Source of the DNA: Saccharicrinis fermentans DSM 9555 = JCM 21142
Lineage (GTDB): Bacteria; Bacteroidota; Bacteroidia; Bacteroidales; Marinilabiliaceae
Length of the DNA: 64,000 nt
NCBI RefSeq assembly: GCF_000517085.1
Contig: NZ_KI912107.1
Span: forward strand, 2,601,980-2,665,979
Direction of reading: 5' to 3'
A program made the position numbers and the translations under genes. Shown here in pieces: positions 27,718 through 37,280 of the stretch. The notes under the pieces were generated by a model. The model saw nothing but the letters and a program-made list of their open reading frames with translations, was not told where the DNA came from and did not search any database. Each line of letters begins with the position of its first letter. Positions within the stretch are counted from its first letter, which is position 1.

Positions 27718-29043
27718 CTACATATACCAATTTAACATTTGTTCGTAAAGCTCTTGTTTACCGCTTAACATAGCGGGCTCACCCACCTCTTTACCTATTT
27801 TTGCAAGATCCTCAAGCGTTAATTTTCCAGCAGCAAAGTCTGCTCCTTTACCTGCATTAAACGAAGCATAACGGTCTGCTCTCATTTTTAGGTAATCCGA
27901 TTCTTTCATGATTCTATCAGCGATCACCAAAGCCCTGGCATACACATCCATACCCCCAATGTGCGAAATAAAGATATCTTCTAAGTCTGTCGAATTACGG
28001 CGCACTTTCGCGTCAAAGTTGATACCTCCATCGATCAAACCACCACCTTGTAATACCTCAAGCATTGCACAAGTAGACTCAGTGATATTGGTTGGAAACT
28101 CATCTGTATCCCATCCATTTTGATAATCACCTTTATTGGCATCAATAGAGCCTAACATATTATTATCAGCAGCCACCCTCAACTCATGCTCCATGGTATG
28201 TCCAGCCAATGTGGCATGGTTCACCTCTATATTTAATTTAAAATCTTTATCCAAACCATAGTTTTTCAAAAATCCAATAACTGTATGTGCATCCTGATCA
28301 TACTGGTGCTTTGTTGGCTCCATTGGCTTAGGTTCAATAAAGAAAGTACCTTTAAATCCTTGCTTACGTGCATAATCACGTGCCATTCCCAACATACGAG
28401 CCAGGTTATCCAACTCTTGCTTCATATTGGTATTGTGCAAGCTCATATACCCTTCACGTCCTCCCCAGAATACATAACCGGTTCCACCTAAAGCTATGGT
28501 AGCGTCAATGGCATTTTTAATTTGCACACTTGCATTGGCCACCACATTAAAGTCAGGATTGGTAGCTGCACCGTTCATGTAACGAGGATTTGAAAATACA
28601 TTGGCTGTACCCCAAAGTAATTTTACACCGGAGGCAGCTTGTTTTTCTTTTGCCACATCAACAATCTGCGTTAATCTTTTTTCAATTTCTAATACAGAAC
28701 CGTCACCGACAAGATCCGTATCATGAAAACAGTAATGAGGCACTCCCATTTTAGTAATAAATTCAAAGGCAGCATCCATTTTTTGTTTCGCAGCATCCAT
28801 TGGATTTGAAGCATTGTCCCACTCAAAAACCTGGGTTCCTGGACCAAAAGGATCACCTCCGTCACCACAGAATGTATGCCAATATGCAATGGCAAAACGT
28901 AAATGCTCTTTCATCGTTTTCCCTGCAACAACACGGTTCTCATCATACCACTTAAAAGCCAAGGGATTTTTTGATTCCGGTCCTTCAAACTTAATTTTGT
29001 CAATACCTTTAAAATATTCCTTATTACCAATTAAAACGTCCAT
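27718..29043 (-). CDS. xylA: D-xylose isomerase (class II)
   Basis: 441 residues, the length of class II xylose isomerases; converts D-xylose to D-xylulose. Recognised blocks: [18 protein letters not shown] (His and Asp of the active site, about 49-66), [12 protein letters not shown] (about 101-112), [35 protein letters not shown] (metal-binding Glu and Lys) and [19 protein letters not shown] with the metal-binding Glu/His. C-terminal [12 protein letters not shown] is family-typical. It lies between xylB and the sugar porter. A short AT-rich gap of 40 bases separates it from xylB; no separate promoter box is visible there. Confidence 0.97.
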   Translation of the reverse strand: MDVLIGNKEYFKGIDKIKFEGPESKNPLAFKWYDENRVVAGKTMKEHLRFAIAYWHTFCGDGGDPFGPGTQVFEWDNASNPMDAAKQKMDAAFEFITKMGVPHYCFHDTDLVGDGSVLEIEKRLTQIVDVAKEKQAASGVKLLWGTANVFSNPRYMNGAATNPDFNVVANASVQIKNAIDATIALGGTGYVFWGGREGYMSLHNTNMKQELDNLARMLGMARDYARKQGFKGTFFIEPKPMEPTKHQYDQDAHTVIGFLKNYGLDKDFKLNIEVNHATLAGHTMEHELRVAADNNMLGSIDANKGDYQNGWDTDEFPTNITESTCAMLEVLQGGGLIDGGINFDAKVRRNSTDLEDIFISHIGGMDVYARALVIADRIMKESDYLKMRADRYASFNAGKGADFAAGKLTLEDLAKIGKEVGEPAMLSGKQELYEQMLNWYM

Positions 29044-29083
29044 CGTTTTGTAATTTAGAGATTAATAATTTAACTTATTTTTT

Positions 29084-30562
29084 TTATAATTTATTCAAAG
29101 CAGACTTCCACTTTTGGTAAGCTTCCATCGTAGCATCCTTTTCTTGCGGGTTTGGTTCTATTGTTTCAACCTTTTTCAATCCGCCAAATGCTTCTTCAAA
29201 GGTTTTATAAATACCTGCTCCAACTCCTGCTCCCCGGGCAGCTCCTGCCGCCCCATCCGTATTATATAATTCAATGGTAGCTCCTGAAACGTTAGATACC
29301 GTGCGCTGAAAAATAGGACTCAAAAACATATTTGCTTGTCCGGCTCGAATCAACTCACTCTTGATACCCATATCATTCATAATATCCATCCCGTATTTAA
29401 AGGAGAATGCAATACCTTCCTGGGCTGCACGATACATGTGTGCCGGTGTATGTACATTGAAGTTTAAATGATTGATCTGGGAACCATAATCTATATTTTT
29501 CAAGATGCGCTCAGCCCCATTTCCAAAGGGAAGAATAGTCAAACCTTCTGACCCAATAGGAACACCGGCTGCCATGTCATTCATCTCAGGATAACTCACT
29601 TCACTACCCACATTTTTATTCATCCATGAATTCAAAATCCCAGTCCCATTGATACACAAAAGTACACCCAGACTAGGTGTTGGCATATGATGATTTACAT
29701 GTGCAAAAGCATTGACACGTGAGTCTTCATCATATACATTCTTATCTGTCACCCCATATACAACACCTGAAGTACCTCCTGTTGCCGCCACTTCTCCTGG
29801 GTTTAACACATTCAACGAAAAGGCATTATTAGGTTGATCACCGGCCCGATAGCTCACTTTAATTCCCTTGGGCAAACCAAATTCTTCTGCAATGGCATCC
29901 ATTACCGTTCCTTGATCTGAGAACGAAGTCATTGCCTCTGGAATAAAAGACGAATCGAATCCATAGTATTCCATCAATGTGTCCGATAAACCATCCTTAG
30001 GAAATTCCCAAAACATACCTTCCGAAAGACCTGACATCGTGGTGACTGCTTCGCCGGTCATACGGAATGCAATATAATCGCCGGGTAACATGATTTTATC
30101 AATCTGACCATATAAAGCAGGCTCATTCTCTTTGACCCACTTTAATTTTGATGCCGTAAAATTACCTGGTGAATTCAATAAATTTTGCAAACACCACTCC
30201 TCGCCTAACTCCTCAAAAGCCTTTGCTCCATATTGAGCGGCACGACTATCACACCAAATAATAGAAGGACGAAGCACCTTACCATTTTTATCCACTATGA
30301 CCAAACCATGCATTTGATACGAAATACCAATGGCTTTTATCTTCTCTTTTTTAACACCGTCCTTGGCCATTGCTTTTTGGCAAGCTTTCTTCAAATTCTG
30401 ATACCACATTTCGGGATCCTGCTCAGCCCACCCAGGCTTTAACGCTGTAATCTCCATTTCCCGCTCGGGATATTGTGCCGAAGAAATCGTTTCTCCGCTT
30501 TCTACATCTAACACCGATACCTTCACCGATGAACTTCCTATATCAAATCCTATTAGTTGCAT
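29084..30562 (-). CDS. xylB: Xylulokinase
   Basis: 492-residue FGGY-family sugar kinase that phosphorylates D-xylulose. N-terminal phosphate-1 motif IGFDIGSSSVKVSVLD (residues 4-19); substrate-site SYQMHGLV and IIWCDSRAA (about 88-115), with PGDYIAFRMTGE; second ATP motif ATGGTSGVVYG (about 260-270) and GNGAERILKN, AGAARGAGVGAG near the C-terminus. First gene of the xylB-xylA(-transporter) run, with a good predicted promoter 37 bases upstream. No XylR regulator is in the window. Confidence 0.95.
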   Translation of the reverse strand: MQLIGFDIGSSSVKVSVLDVESGETISSAQYPEREMEITALKPGWAEQDPEMWYQNLKKACQKAMAKDGVKKEKIKAIGISYQMHGLVIVDKNGKVLRPSIIWCDSRAAQYGAKAFEELGEEWCLQNLLNSPGNFTASKLKWVKENEPALYGQIDKIMLPGDYIAFRMTGEAVTTMSGLSEGMFWEFPKDGLSDTLMEYYGFDSSFIPEAMTSFSDQGTVMDAIAEEFGLPKGIKVSYRAGDQPNNAFSLNVLNPGEVAATGGTSGVVYGVTDKNVYDEDSRVNAFAHVNHHMPTPSLGVLLCINGTGILNSWMNKNVGSEVSYPEMNDMAAGVPIGSEGLTILPFGNGAERILKNIDYGSQINHLNFNVHTPAHMYRAAQEGIAFSFKYGMDIMNDMGIKSELIRAGQANMFLSPIFQRTVSNVSGATIELYNTDGAAGAARGAGVGAGIYKTFEEAFGGLKKVETIEPNPQEKDATMEAYQKWKSALNKL

Positions 30563-30598
30563 GGTTTAAATTTTATCTGTTCTGGTCTGTTCTGTTTG

Positions 30599-30629
30599 CA
30601 AATTTACATTCTTTTGCACATTACACAAG
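30599..30629 (-). promoter_or_regulatory. Predicted promoter of xylB-xylA
   Basis: TAAATTTG (30606-30599 on the reverse strand) fits TAnnTTTG and is preceded, after 19 bases, by TTG, giving the spacing of a Bacteroidota primary-sigma promoter. It lies about 37 bases before the xylB ATG. Confidence 0.6.
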
Positions 30630-30702
30630 AATTTTAACATTATTTTTTCAACTGATTATCATTTTCTTTCAAAGATCATATAAAACTCTCTATCTAATTA
30701 TT

Positions 30703-30870
30703 GGGTCAGTGCCAGAAGTTGGCCATAAATCTTGTTTATAGTTGTCATGCAAAGATTTTCGTTAATCTGAACAAGAAGAACTTTACATCAACAACACCTC
30801 TGAATTGTCTTCTGAAATCCTTTACTTTTGTATTGAAAGATTCTGCTGCAGCATTGGTACTTCCGTTAAT
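30703..30870 (-). pseudogene. 3' remnant of a transposase (ISL3/ISAon1-like)
   Basis: The reverse strand from about 30870 to the stop at 30745 encodes INGSTNAAAESFNTKVKDFR and then RQFRGVVDVKFFLFRLTKIFA, the usual C-terminus of ISL3-like (DDE_Tnp_ISL3) transposases. Nothing upstream continues the frame. The sequence on to GGGTCAGTGCCAGAAGTTGG at 30703 is shared with the second remnant at 60325, and GGGTCAGTGCC is taken as the probable element end. The coding part joins directly onto the first repeat unit. Confidence 0.75.
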
Positions 30871-31468
30871 GTCCTTTTTATTCGGGAAGGTATATTTTAA
30901 AAGGTCCTCATGATAACTTCGTTATTACTCGGGAAGGTATATTTTAAAAGGCCCTCATGATCAGGCTTCGCCGAATTGTCATTGCCATAAAAAGGACCAA
31001 AAAGGTCTAGAACAATAGATCACTACCTCCCCGGCACCGAGCTCCAATTCCGGCCACGGCTATTGTTCTGGCCTGCCCTGCGGTCTTTTACTGATAGTTC
31101 CATATACAAATGAAAGATATCTATTAAATGAGAAATACAACTTCAACAACTCCACGACTTTACCTGCTCGCCAACCTAACAAGCTAACAAGCTAACAAGC
31201 TAACATCTTTTCCAGCTCGCCACCATCAAGCCTCTCGCCAACGCAGGCCACGGCTATTTTTTTGGCCAACCCTGCCGTTCATTAACTGATAGTTGGGTAT
31301 TTATATGAAAGATATCTTTTAGATCAGAGTTCTTGAATATGGATTTTTATAAGTTGAAAACTTTTATGTTTTACTTGAAATTGTTCATAAATTGAAAATA
31401 TTGTTTCTGTATGGAGAGGATAGATTGATTCTTTTAATGCATACCTTGCTCTTGCTGCTTATTGATAT
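30871..31468. repeat. Array A, unit 1 of a long complex repeat
   Basis: 598 bp. Order: TTCGGGAAGG blocks with CCTCATGAT; GGACCAAAAAGGTC joined to TAGAACAATAG (about 31000); a short GC-rich stretch; CTATTGTTCT (31060-31069); a ACTGATAGTT stretch; a low-complexity tract of AAGCTAAC units (31173-31204); a second, mutated reverse arm near 31250; and an AT-rich end reading CTTGCTCTTGCTGCTTATTG. No convincing coding potential. Confidence 0.85.
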
Positions 31469-32363
31469 GTTCTTTTTATTCGGGAAGGTTTAATCTTCAA
31501 AGGCCCTCATGATCAGGCTTCGCCGAATTATTCGGGAAGGTTTGTTTTAAAGGTCCTCATGATAACTGCGTCATTACTCGGGAAGGTATATTTTTCAAAG
31601 GCCCTCATGATAACTGTGTCATTATCATTACTATAAAAAGAACCCAAAAGGTCTAGAACAATAGATCACTACCTACCCAGCATCAGCTTCCCTTTCCGTC
31701 CGGCACACACTTCTTTCGCGCTAGGCCAACCGCACTACCACCTCAAGTGCGCCCAGAAACCCGGATGATGTATTAGAACTTCGTCATGAGCGTTGAAATG
31801 GCAATAAAAGAAGGCTTTTCTGAGATGAGGCATAGCACCAGCTATGGTGAGTTGAAGAAAAGTAACGAAGTGACTTCTTTTGAAGCCATTTAAAGGCGTA
31901 ATAGATTTTCTAATGCATTTTCCGGGTTATAACTTCTCGCCAACGCTGGCCCCGGGGCTATTGTTCTGGCTAACCCTGCGGTCTTTTACTGATAGTTCCA
32001 TATACAAATGAAAGATATCTATTAAATGAGAAATACAACTTCAACAACTCCACGACTTTACCAGCTCACCAACTTCAACAACTTAACAACTTCAACAACT
32101 TAACAACTCGCCACCATCAAGCCTCTCGCCAACGCCGACCTCGGGGCTATTGTTCTGGCCTGCCCTGCGGTTCATTAACTGATAGCTTTGTACATTAATG
32201 GAATATATCCTTTAGATCAGAGTTCTTGAATATGGATTTTTATAAGTTGAGAACTTTCTATGTTTTACCTGAAATTGTTCATAAAATGAAAAATATTGTT
32301 TCTGTATGGAGAGGATAGATTAATTCTTTTAATGCATACCTTGCTCTTGCTGCTTATGTATAC
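31469..32363. repeat. Array A, unit 2 (contains an inserted element)
   Basis: 895 bp; same order of blocks as unit 1, with AGAACAATAG near 31654 and CTATTGTTCT near 31947 and 32149. It is longer than its sisters because the 171-bp inverted-repeat element at 31758-31928 is inserted in the GC-rich stretch. Low-complexity AACTTCAACAACTT tract at about 32068-32107. Confidence 0.85.
31758..31928. mobile_element. MITE-like inverted-repeat element, full copy inside array A
   Basis: 171 bp. The left end AACCCGGATGATGTATTAGA and the right end TCTAATGCATTTTCCGGGTT are inverted repeats of about 20 bp with a few mismatches. The interior carries GCAATAAAAGAAGGC, GGCATAGCACCAGCTATGG and no open frame. Sister array units at 32575, 33050 and 61380 read straight through the same place (GCGCCCAGGAAAACTTCTC), so this is an insertion with a visible empty site. 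Related copies: 15174, 23825, 34355, 50516 and 60460. Confidence 0.75.
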
Positions 32364-32811
32364 GTTCTTTTTACTCGGGAAGGTTTAATCCTCAAAGGCC
32401 CTCATGATCAGGCTTCGCCGAATTATTCGGGAAGGTTTGTTTTAAAGGTCCTCATGATAACTTCGTTATTGTCATTGCCATAAAAAGGACCAAAAAGGTC
32501 TAGAACAATAGATCACTACCTCCACGGCATCAGCTTCCCTTTCCGTCCGGCGCACTACCACCTCAAGTGCGCCCAGGAAAACTTCTCTCCAGCGCCGGCC
32601 CCGGGGCTATTGTTCTGGCCAACCCTGCAGTTGATTTGCTGGTAGTTGGGTATTTAAATGGGGATTACTCATTTATTGAAAATGTTTTTTTATAATTGAG
32701 AACTTTCTATGTTTTACCTGAAATTGTTCATAAATTGAAAATATTGTTTCTGTATGGAGAGGATAGATTGATTCTTTTAATGCATACCTTGCTCTAGCTG
32801 CTTATTGATAT
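32364..32811. repeat. Array A, unit 3 (short form)
   Basis: 448 bp. It has the TTCGGGAAGG/CCTCATGAT blocks, GGACCAAAAAGGTC-TAGAACAATAG near 32490, one reverse arm near 32606 and the AT-rich end, but lacks the low-complexity AAGCTAAC tract and second reverse arm found in units 1, 2 and 4. The missing part is consistent with an internal deletion between the two similar reverse arms. Confidence 0.85.
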
Positions 32812-33501
32812 GTTCTTTTTATTCGGGAAGGTTTAATCTTCAAAGGCCCTCATGATCAGGCTTCGCCGAATTATTCGGGAAGGTTTGTTTTAAAGGTCCT
32901 CATGATAACTTCGTTATTGTCATTGCCACAAAAAGAACCAAAAAGGTCTAGAACAATAGATCACTACCGACCCGGCATCAGCTTCCCTTTCCGTCCGACA
33001 CACACTTCTTTCGCGCTAGGCCAACCGCACTACCACCTCAAGTGCGCCCAGGAAAACTTCTCGCCAACGCTGGCCCCGGGGCTATTGTTCTGGCTAACCC
33101 TGCGGTCTTTTACTGATAGTTCCATATACAAATGAAAGATATCTATTAAATGAGAAATACAACTTCAACAACTCCACGACTTTGCCAGCTCGCCAACCTA
33201 ACAAGCTAACAAGCTAATAAGCTAACAAGCTAACATCTTTTCCAGCTCGCCACCATCAAGCCTCTCGCCAGCGCCGGCCCCGGGGCTATTGTTCTGGCCA
33301 ACCCTGCGGTTCATTAACTGATAGTTGGATATTTATATGGAAAATATTCTTTAGATGAGAGTTCTTGAATATGGATTTTTATAAGTTGAGAACTTTCTAT
33401 GTTTTACCTGAAATTGTTCATAAATTGAAAATATTGTTTCTGTATGGAGAGGATAGATTAATTCTTTTAATGCATACCTTGCTCTTGCTGCTTATCGATA
33501 T
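32812..33501. repeat. Array A, unit 4
   Basis: 690 bp and the most complete uninterrupted unit: forward arm near 32950, reverse arms near 33082 and 33286, AAGCTAAC tract at 33198-33234, and AT-rich end GAGAACTTTCTATGTTTTAC. Small open frames across it are not kept in other units. Confidence 0.85.
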
Positions 33502-34000
33502 GTCCTTTTTATTCGGAGAGGTTTATTTTTAAAGGCCCTCATGATCAGGCTTCGCCGAATTATTCGGGAAGGTTTGTTTTAAAGGTCCTCATGATAACTT
33601 CGTTATTGTCATTGCCACAAAAAGGACCAAAAAGGTCTAGAACAATAGATCACTACCTCCCCGGCACCGAGCTCCAATTCCGGCCACGGCAATTGTTCTG
33701 GCCTGCCCTGCGGTTCATTAATTGATAGCTTTGTACATTAATGGAAGATATTTATTAAATGAGAAATACAACTATAACAACTTCAACTGCTCCACGACTT
33801 TACCAACTCCGCAACTTTACCAGCTCGCCAACCTAACGACCTAACAAGCTAACATCTTTTCCAGCTCGCCACCATCAAGCCTCTCGCCAGCGCCGGCCCC
33901 GGGGCTATTGTTCTGGCCAACCCTGCAGTCTTTACCCTGATAGATGTTTTTTTAATGGGAATTGCTCATTGAATGAGAGATGTTGAGTAAGATTTTTGTG
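33502..34000. repeat. Array A, unit 5 (incomplete 3' end)
   Basis: About 500 bp: TTCGGAGAGG and TTCGGGAAGG blocks, forward arm near 33640, two reverse arms near 33691 (one mismatch) and 33905, low-complexity tract about 33775-33855. The AT-rich tail of the other units is replaced by different sequence from about 33950, so the array ends here. Confidence 0.8.
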
Positions 34001-34354
34001 ACTAATATCTACATGTAAAACGTGGAATCGTTTACTTAATAGGTTCTTCCGCCTTCATGAAAAAGCGTTAAAAAAATGGGCAAATGGAGCGTTTAGAAAG
34101 GAATGCTTGTCTGAGCGAAGCGAGTTTGCGTTCCTTTTAGCGGAGTGCGCTCATTTTTAGCTTTTTCAGGTCAGCGGCGGCATTTTTTGTTTACTTTTTT
34201 TTGATGTAGAAAAATTGGAGCGAAGCGGAAATCATGAACGCCTTAAATTATAAACCTTCGTGAACTAAAAGTAAAAGCCCGTCGGCTAGAGACAATGAAG
34301 AAGTTTAAATTAAAAAGGGGTTCCTTAGTGCAAAAACTACATTTATATATATGT
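34001..34354. other. Gene-free stretch after array A
   Basis: No gene is supported. It holds a run with many stops in all frames that includes GAGCGAAGCGAGTTTGCG, AGCGGAGTGCGCTC and GGTCAGCGGCGGCA followed by T-rich sequence (34120-34215); I recall similar GC-patchy intergenic blocks from other Bacteroidota but cannot name it. Confidence 0.4.
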
Positions 34355-34485
34355 TATGAGCGTTGAAATGACAATAAAAGAAGGCTTTTCTGAGACGAGG
34401 CATAGCACCAGCTATGGTGAATTGAAACAAGTTAGCGGGCGACTTGATTGGCAGCAATTTTAATTCGTAATAGATTTTCTAATGC
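34355..34485. repeat. Partial copy of the inverted-repeat element
   Basis: Matches the interior and right end of the element at 31758-31928 (TATGAGCGTTGAAATG, AATAAAAGAAGGCTTTTCTG, GGCATAGCACCAGCTATGG, TAGATTTTCTAATGC); the left terminal repeat is missing. Confidence 0.65.
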
Positions 34486-34547
34486 CTTATTGATGATAAA
34501 AAAGTAGAGGCGTCCATCCAGTTTTGGGTTACACCATATGGAACACC

Positions 34548-34597
34548 ATAAACAAAAGGGCAACTTATCAACCACAAACTGATAAATTGCCCTTACA
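34548..34597 (-). terminator. Rho-independent terminator of the first efflux operon
   Basis: On the reverse strand AAGGGCAATTTATCA and TGATAAGTTGCCCTT form a 15-bp stem with one wobble (arms 34594-34580 and 34570-34556) around a 9-base loop, followed by TTTTGTTTAT. It lies about 115 bases after the tolC-type gene's stop. Confidence 0.8.
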
Positions 34598-34710
34598 AGT
34601 TGCAAAAACGTAGAAATAAAACATTCAGTTCGTCTCAAGCCTGCGGCTCTCTAACTCACCGAAGTGTATTTTATTTTTTGTGAGGGGGAGTTGATGATAC
34701 TCACATTGCT

Positions 34711-36012
34711 TCAATTACCAAATTCCTCAACAATACCGCCCGTTAATCTTAACAACTCTGTGTTAGACTGTATCAAGTTAAATATTGCTTGAAAGCGAGC
34801 AATAGCAGCGTTCATATAAACAATTTGCACATCCCGATAATTAAACGAATTAATAGATCCATTTTTAAATTTCTCTTCTGACAGATCAAGATTTAATTTG
34901 GCCGTTGATTCTTTCTCATTGGCCAACTTCAGTAATGCTTTTTGTACATTATAATTACTATACAACTGCAATAGTTGATTCTTCAAGCTATGCTCCATCT
35001 GACCGGTTTCCACCTGAGCCGCCTCCTCGTTTATCTTTGCTATTTGAATACTCCGACGGGTGACACCTCCATTAAAAATATTAAAGGACAGCGTTAAGCC
35101 CACATAAGCATCAGTTGTGTTTTGATTTACATCAGGACTAATTCCTGAATAATAATGATCCGTCCACGTTTTACCCACACCCGTATTCAAACTCAATGAA
35201 GGATAAACATTGCTTTTAGCAAGAGCAATTTCCTTGGCCTGCAAGCTTTGGTATAAATATTGATTCTTAAGGGTCTTATTATTCGACAATAATTTGGCGC
35301 TTAAATCCTCCATCAAATAATCCGGCATATCCATCTGTAATGGCGAAGTCAACTCCCATACTACATCATCCTCCACGGCCATATTGAAATTAAGCGTACG
35401 TATCGCATTTTCAAAGTTCACCTTTTGTTGCAAATAATTGGACTGATCTTCGAGCCATGCAGTTTTTGCCTGCAACATTTCGTAACTTGTGCTGGCACCC
35501 AAATCTCTACTATCGGCAGCCCTTTTATAGCGATCTTCTGACAAATCACTCAACTGCTTATAAACACCCACCATTTCCTTTTGCAACAAGCAATTGTTAT
35601 AAGCTACCAATATATTCTGAATAGTACTCTCTACCAAAACAGCGGTATTTCCTTGCGACTGTTGCTCGAGCACCTCTAACTTTTGCTTGGTTATTTTTGC
35701 CGAAAAACCATTGAATACAAGCCAATTCAAACTCATATCCGGCGAAATCGTTTGTGTGCGATAATCCTCCGTATCGTTATAATTAAAATTCTCACGTCCT
35801 GTTACATCAAAATTAACAGAAGGCAAAGCTCCGGTATTTCCCCAACTATTATTAATGGAAGCCACTTCTTCACTCATCCTGGTAATTTGAAGATCGTAAT
35901 TATTTTGAAGCCCCAACGCTATCGCATCCGATAACGACAAACTCTTTTGTGCCTGTCCGCCACAAGTAATTGATAAGACAAGTAACAGAATGATATACTT
36001 TATTATTCTCAT
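34711..36012 (-). CDS. TolC-family outer-membrane efflux protein (efflux system 1)
   Basis: 433 residues; outer-membrane channel of a tripartite pump. Signal peptide MRIIKYIILLLVLSITCGGQAQ; two repeats of the outer-membrane efflux domain (about 25-210 and 230-425), long amphipathic helices with coiled-coil heptads, and strand segments PSVNFDVTGRENF and PSLSLNTGVGKTWTDHYY that form the barrel part. LSDAIALGLQNNYDLQI is the typical first helix. Last gene of the adaptor-RND-TolC run on this strand, 22 bases after the RND stop. Since the RND gene upstream is disrupted by an IS, this gene may be poorly expressed or act with another pump. Confidence 0.9.
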   Translation of the reverse strand: MRIIKYIILLLVLSITCGGQAQKSLSLSDAIALGLQNNYDLQITRMSEEVASINNSWGNTGALPSVNFDVTGRENFNYNDTEDYRTQTISPDMSLNWLVFNGFSAKITKQKLEVLEQQSQGNTAVLVESTIQNILVAYNNCLLQKEMVGVYKQLSDLSEDRYKRAADSRDLGASTSYEMLQAKTAWLEDQSNYLQQKVNFENAIRTLNFNMAVEDDVVWELTSPLQMDMPDYLMEDLSAKLLSNNKTLKNQYLYQSLQAKEIALAKSNVYPSLSLNTGVGKTWTDHYYSGISPDVNQNTTDAYVGLTLSFNIFNGGVTRRSIQIAKINEEAAQVETGQMEHSLKNQLLQLYSNYNVQKALLKLANEKESTAKLNLDLSEEKFKNGSINSFNYRDVQIVYMNAAIARFQAIFNLIQSNTELLRLTGGIVEEFGN

Positions 36013-36033
36013 ATGTTCATTTTTTATAAAACT

Positions 36034-37280
36034 TTAATCAAATTCTTTGGCCATATTACGGCGCAAAGTTGCTTCAATCCTAGCGTTAATAACGGCTGTT
36101 TCTACATCCTCCGGTGCCAACTTCTCTTCGGAGCGAACATTATACATAAACAACACAACTTTATTTGTAATCACCACCAACACCGGTAATACTATCAAAA
36201 TAAAAACAGTCCCAAACATAATTCCGTACGCCAGCGAGATGGCCATGGGAATCAACATTCTTGCATCCGGACTATTTTCCAAAATCAGAGGCATTAAACC
36301 AGCTGTTGTAGTCACTGTAGTCAAAAAGATTGCTCTAAAGCGAGACATACCCGCGTCCTTGATCGCTTCTATCAACTTCATTCCATGTTCCAAGTTCTGG
36401 TTATATTTAGACACAAAAACAATGGCATCGTTAATAACAACACCAGACAGCGCCACCATCCCCCATAGACTCATCATTGAGATGGGCTGATCATGAAACC
36501 CATGTCCCCAAATAGCGCCCACAAAACCGAGCGGAATCATAACAATAACCAACACCCCTTGAAGGAAAGATTTAAAATGAATCATAATGACCAATACAAT
36601 CACCAAAAAAGCCACTCCAAAATACAACATCATGCTACCCATCTGCTCTTTGGTATCCTTTTGTTGTCCTTGGTGCATATAAGTTACATCAGGGTGTTTT
36701 TCTATGATCTTAGGCAGAATACTTTCTTCGATATAACTCAATATATCAGGGACAGACTGGCTCTGATCCTTCTGATAAGCATCCACCCTAATTTCACGAC
36801 GTCCATTAAAATGATTAATAGTACTCAAACTACGGGCAGAAGATATTTCGGCCACACGCCCTAAAGGATAATTACCTTTGCTGGTGTGAATAAGCATATT
36901 CTCGAGTTGCCCCACAGTTTCTCTGTTATCACGAGAATATCGCACATACACCCATATTTCATCCTTTCCTTCTTGGATGCGCTGTGCCAGACCTCCGTAG
37001 AAACCTTGTTGCACCTCTGCCATCAATGACTTATTGGTTAAGCCTAAGGCATAAGCTTCCGGTTTTAATTTCAAGCGCAACTCCTGACTCCCTATTTGGC
37101 TGTTATTGGTAATATTAAACAAAGCAGGCATCTCCGTAAGCTCTGTTTCCAACTCATCCTTAGCCTGTTCCAGCTCATCCGGATCATAGCCCAATAAACT
37201 AATAGATACAGGTGCTCCAAAACGGTTGGATGCCCCAACCGCAAACTTATAAGCTTCAGGAATCTTACCTATCTTATTAG
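36034..37280 (-). pseudogene. RND efflux permease, C-terminal part (split by IS)
   Basis: C-terminal portion of an inner-membrane RND pump of the AcrB/HAE1 type, read from 37280 to the stop at 36034. It starts in the second periplasmic loop (NKIGKIPEAYKFAVGASN) and contains the second porter half, then the C-terminal membrane bundle (about six helices: LYFGVAFLVIVLVIMIHF, SGVVINDAIVFVSKYNQNL, FRAIFLTTVTTTAGLMPLIL). If expressed alone it would start inside (for example ATG 37194) and lack half of the pump. Removing the 1522-bp IS and one TTAG copy rejoins it in frame to the part at 38803-40760, giving 1066 residues. Hence a recent disruption. Confidence 0.9.

Noticed and set aside
32902-33135. 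Open frame inside array A unit 4 as a gene
   Set aside because: The frame is not kept in the other units, crosses the inverted arms and GC-rich loop, and resembles no protein.
33222-33314. Micro-ORF of 30 codons (MNRRVGQNNSPG) on the reverse strand of array A
   Set aside because: The version in unit 1 is shorter and changes frame after a few codons; there is no sign of codon-level conservation.
30871-34000. CRISPR array
   Set aside because: Units are hundreds of bases long and unequal, there are no short identical repeats with unique spacers, and no cas genes are in the window.
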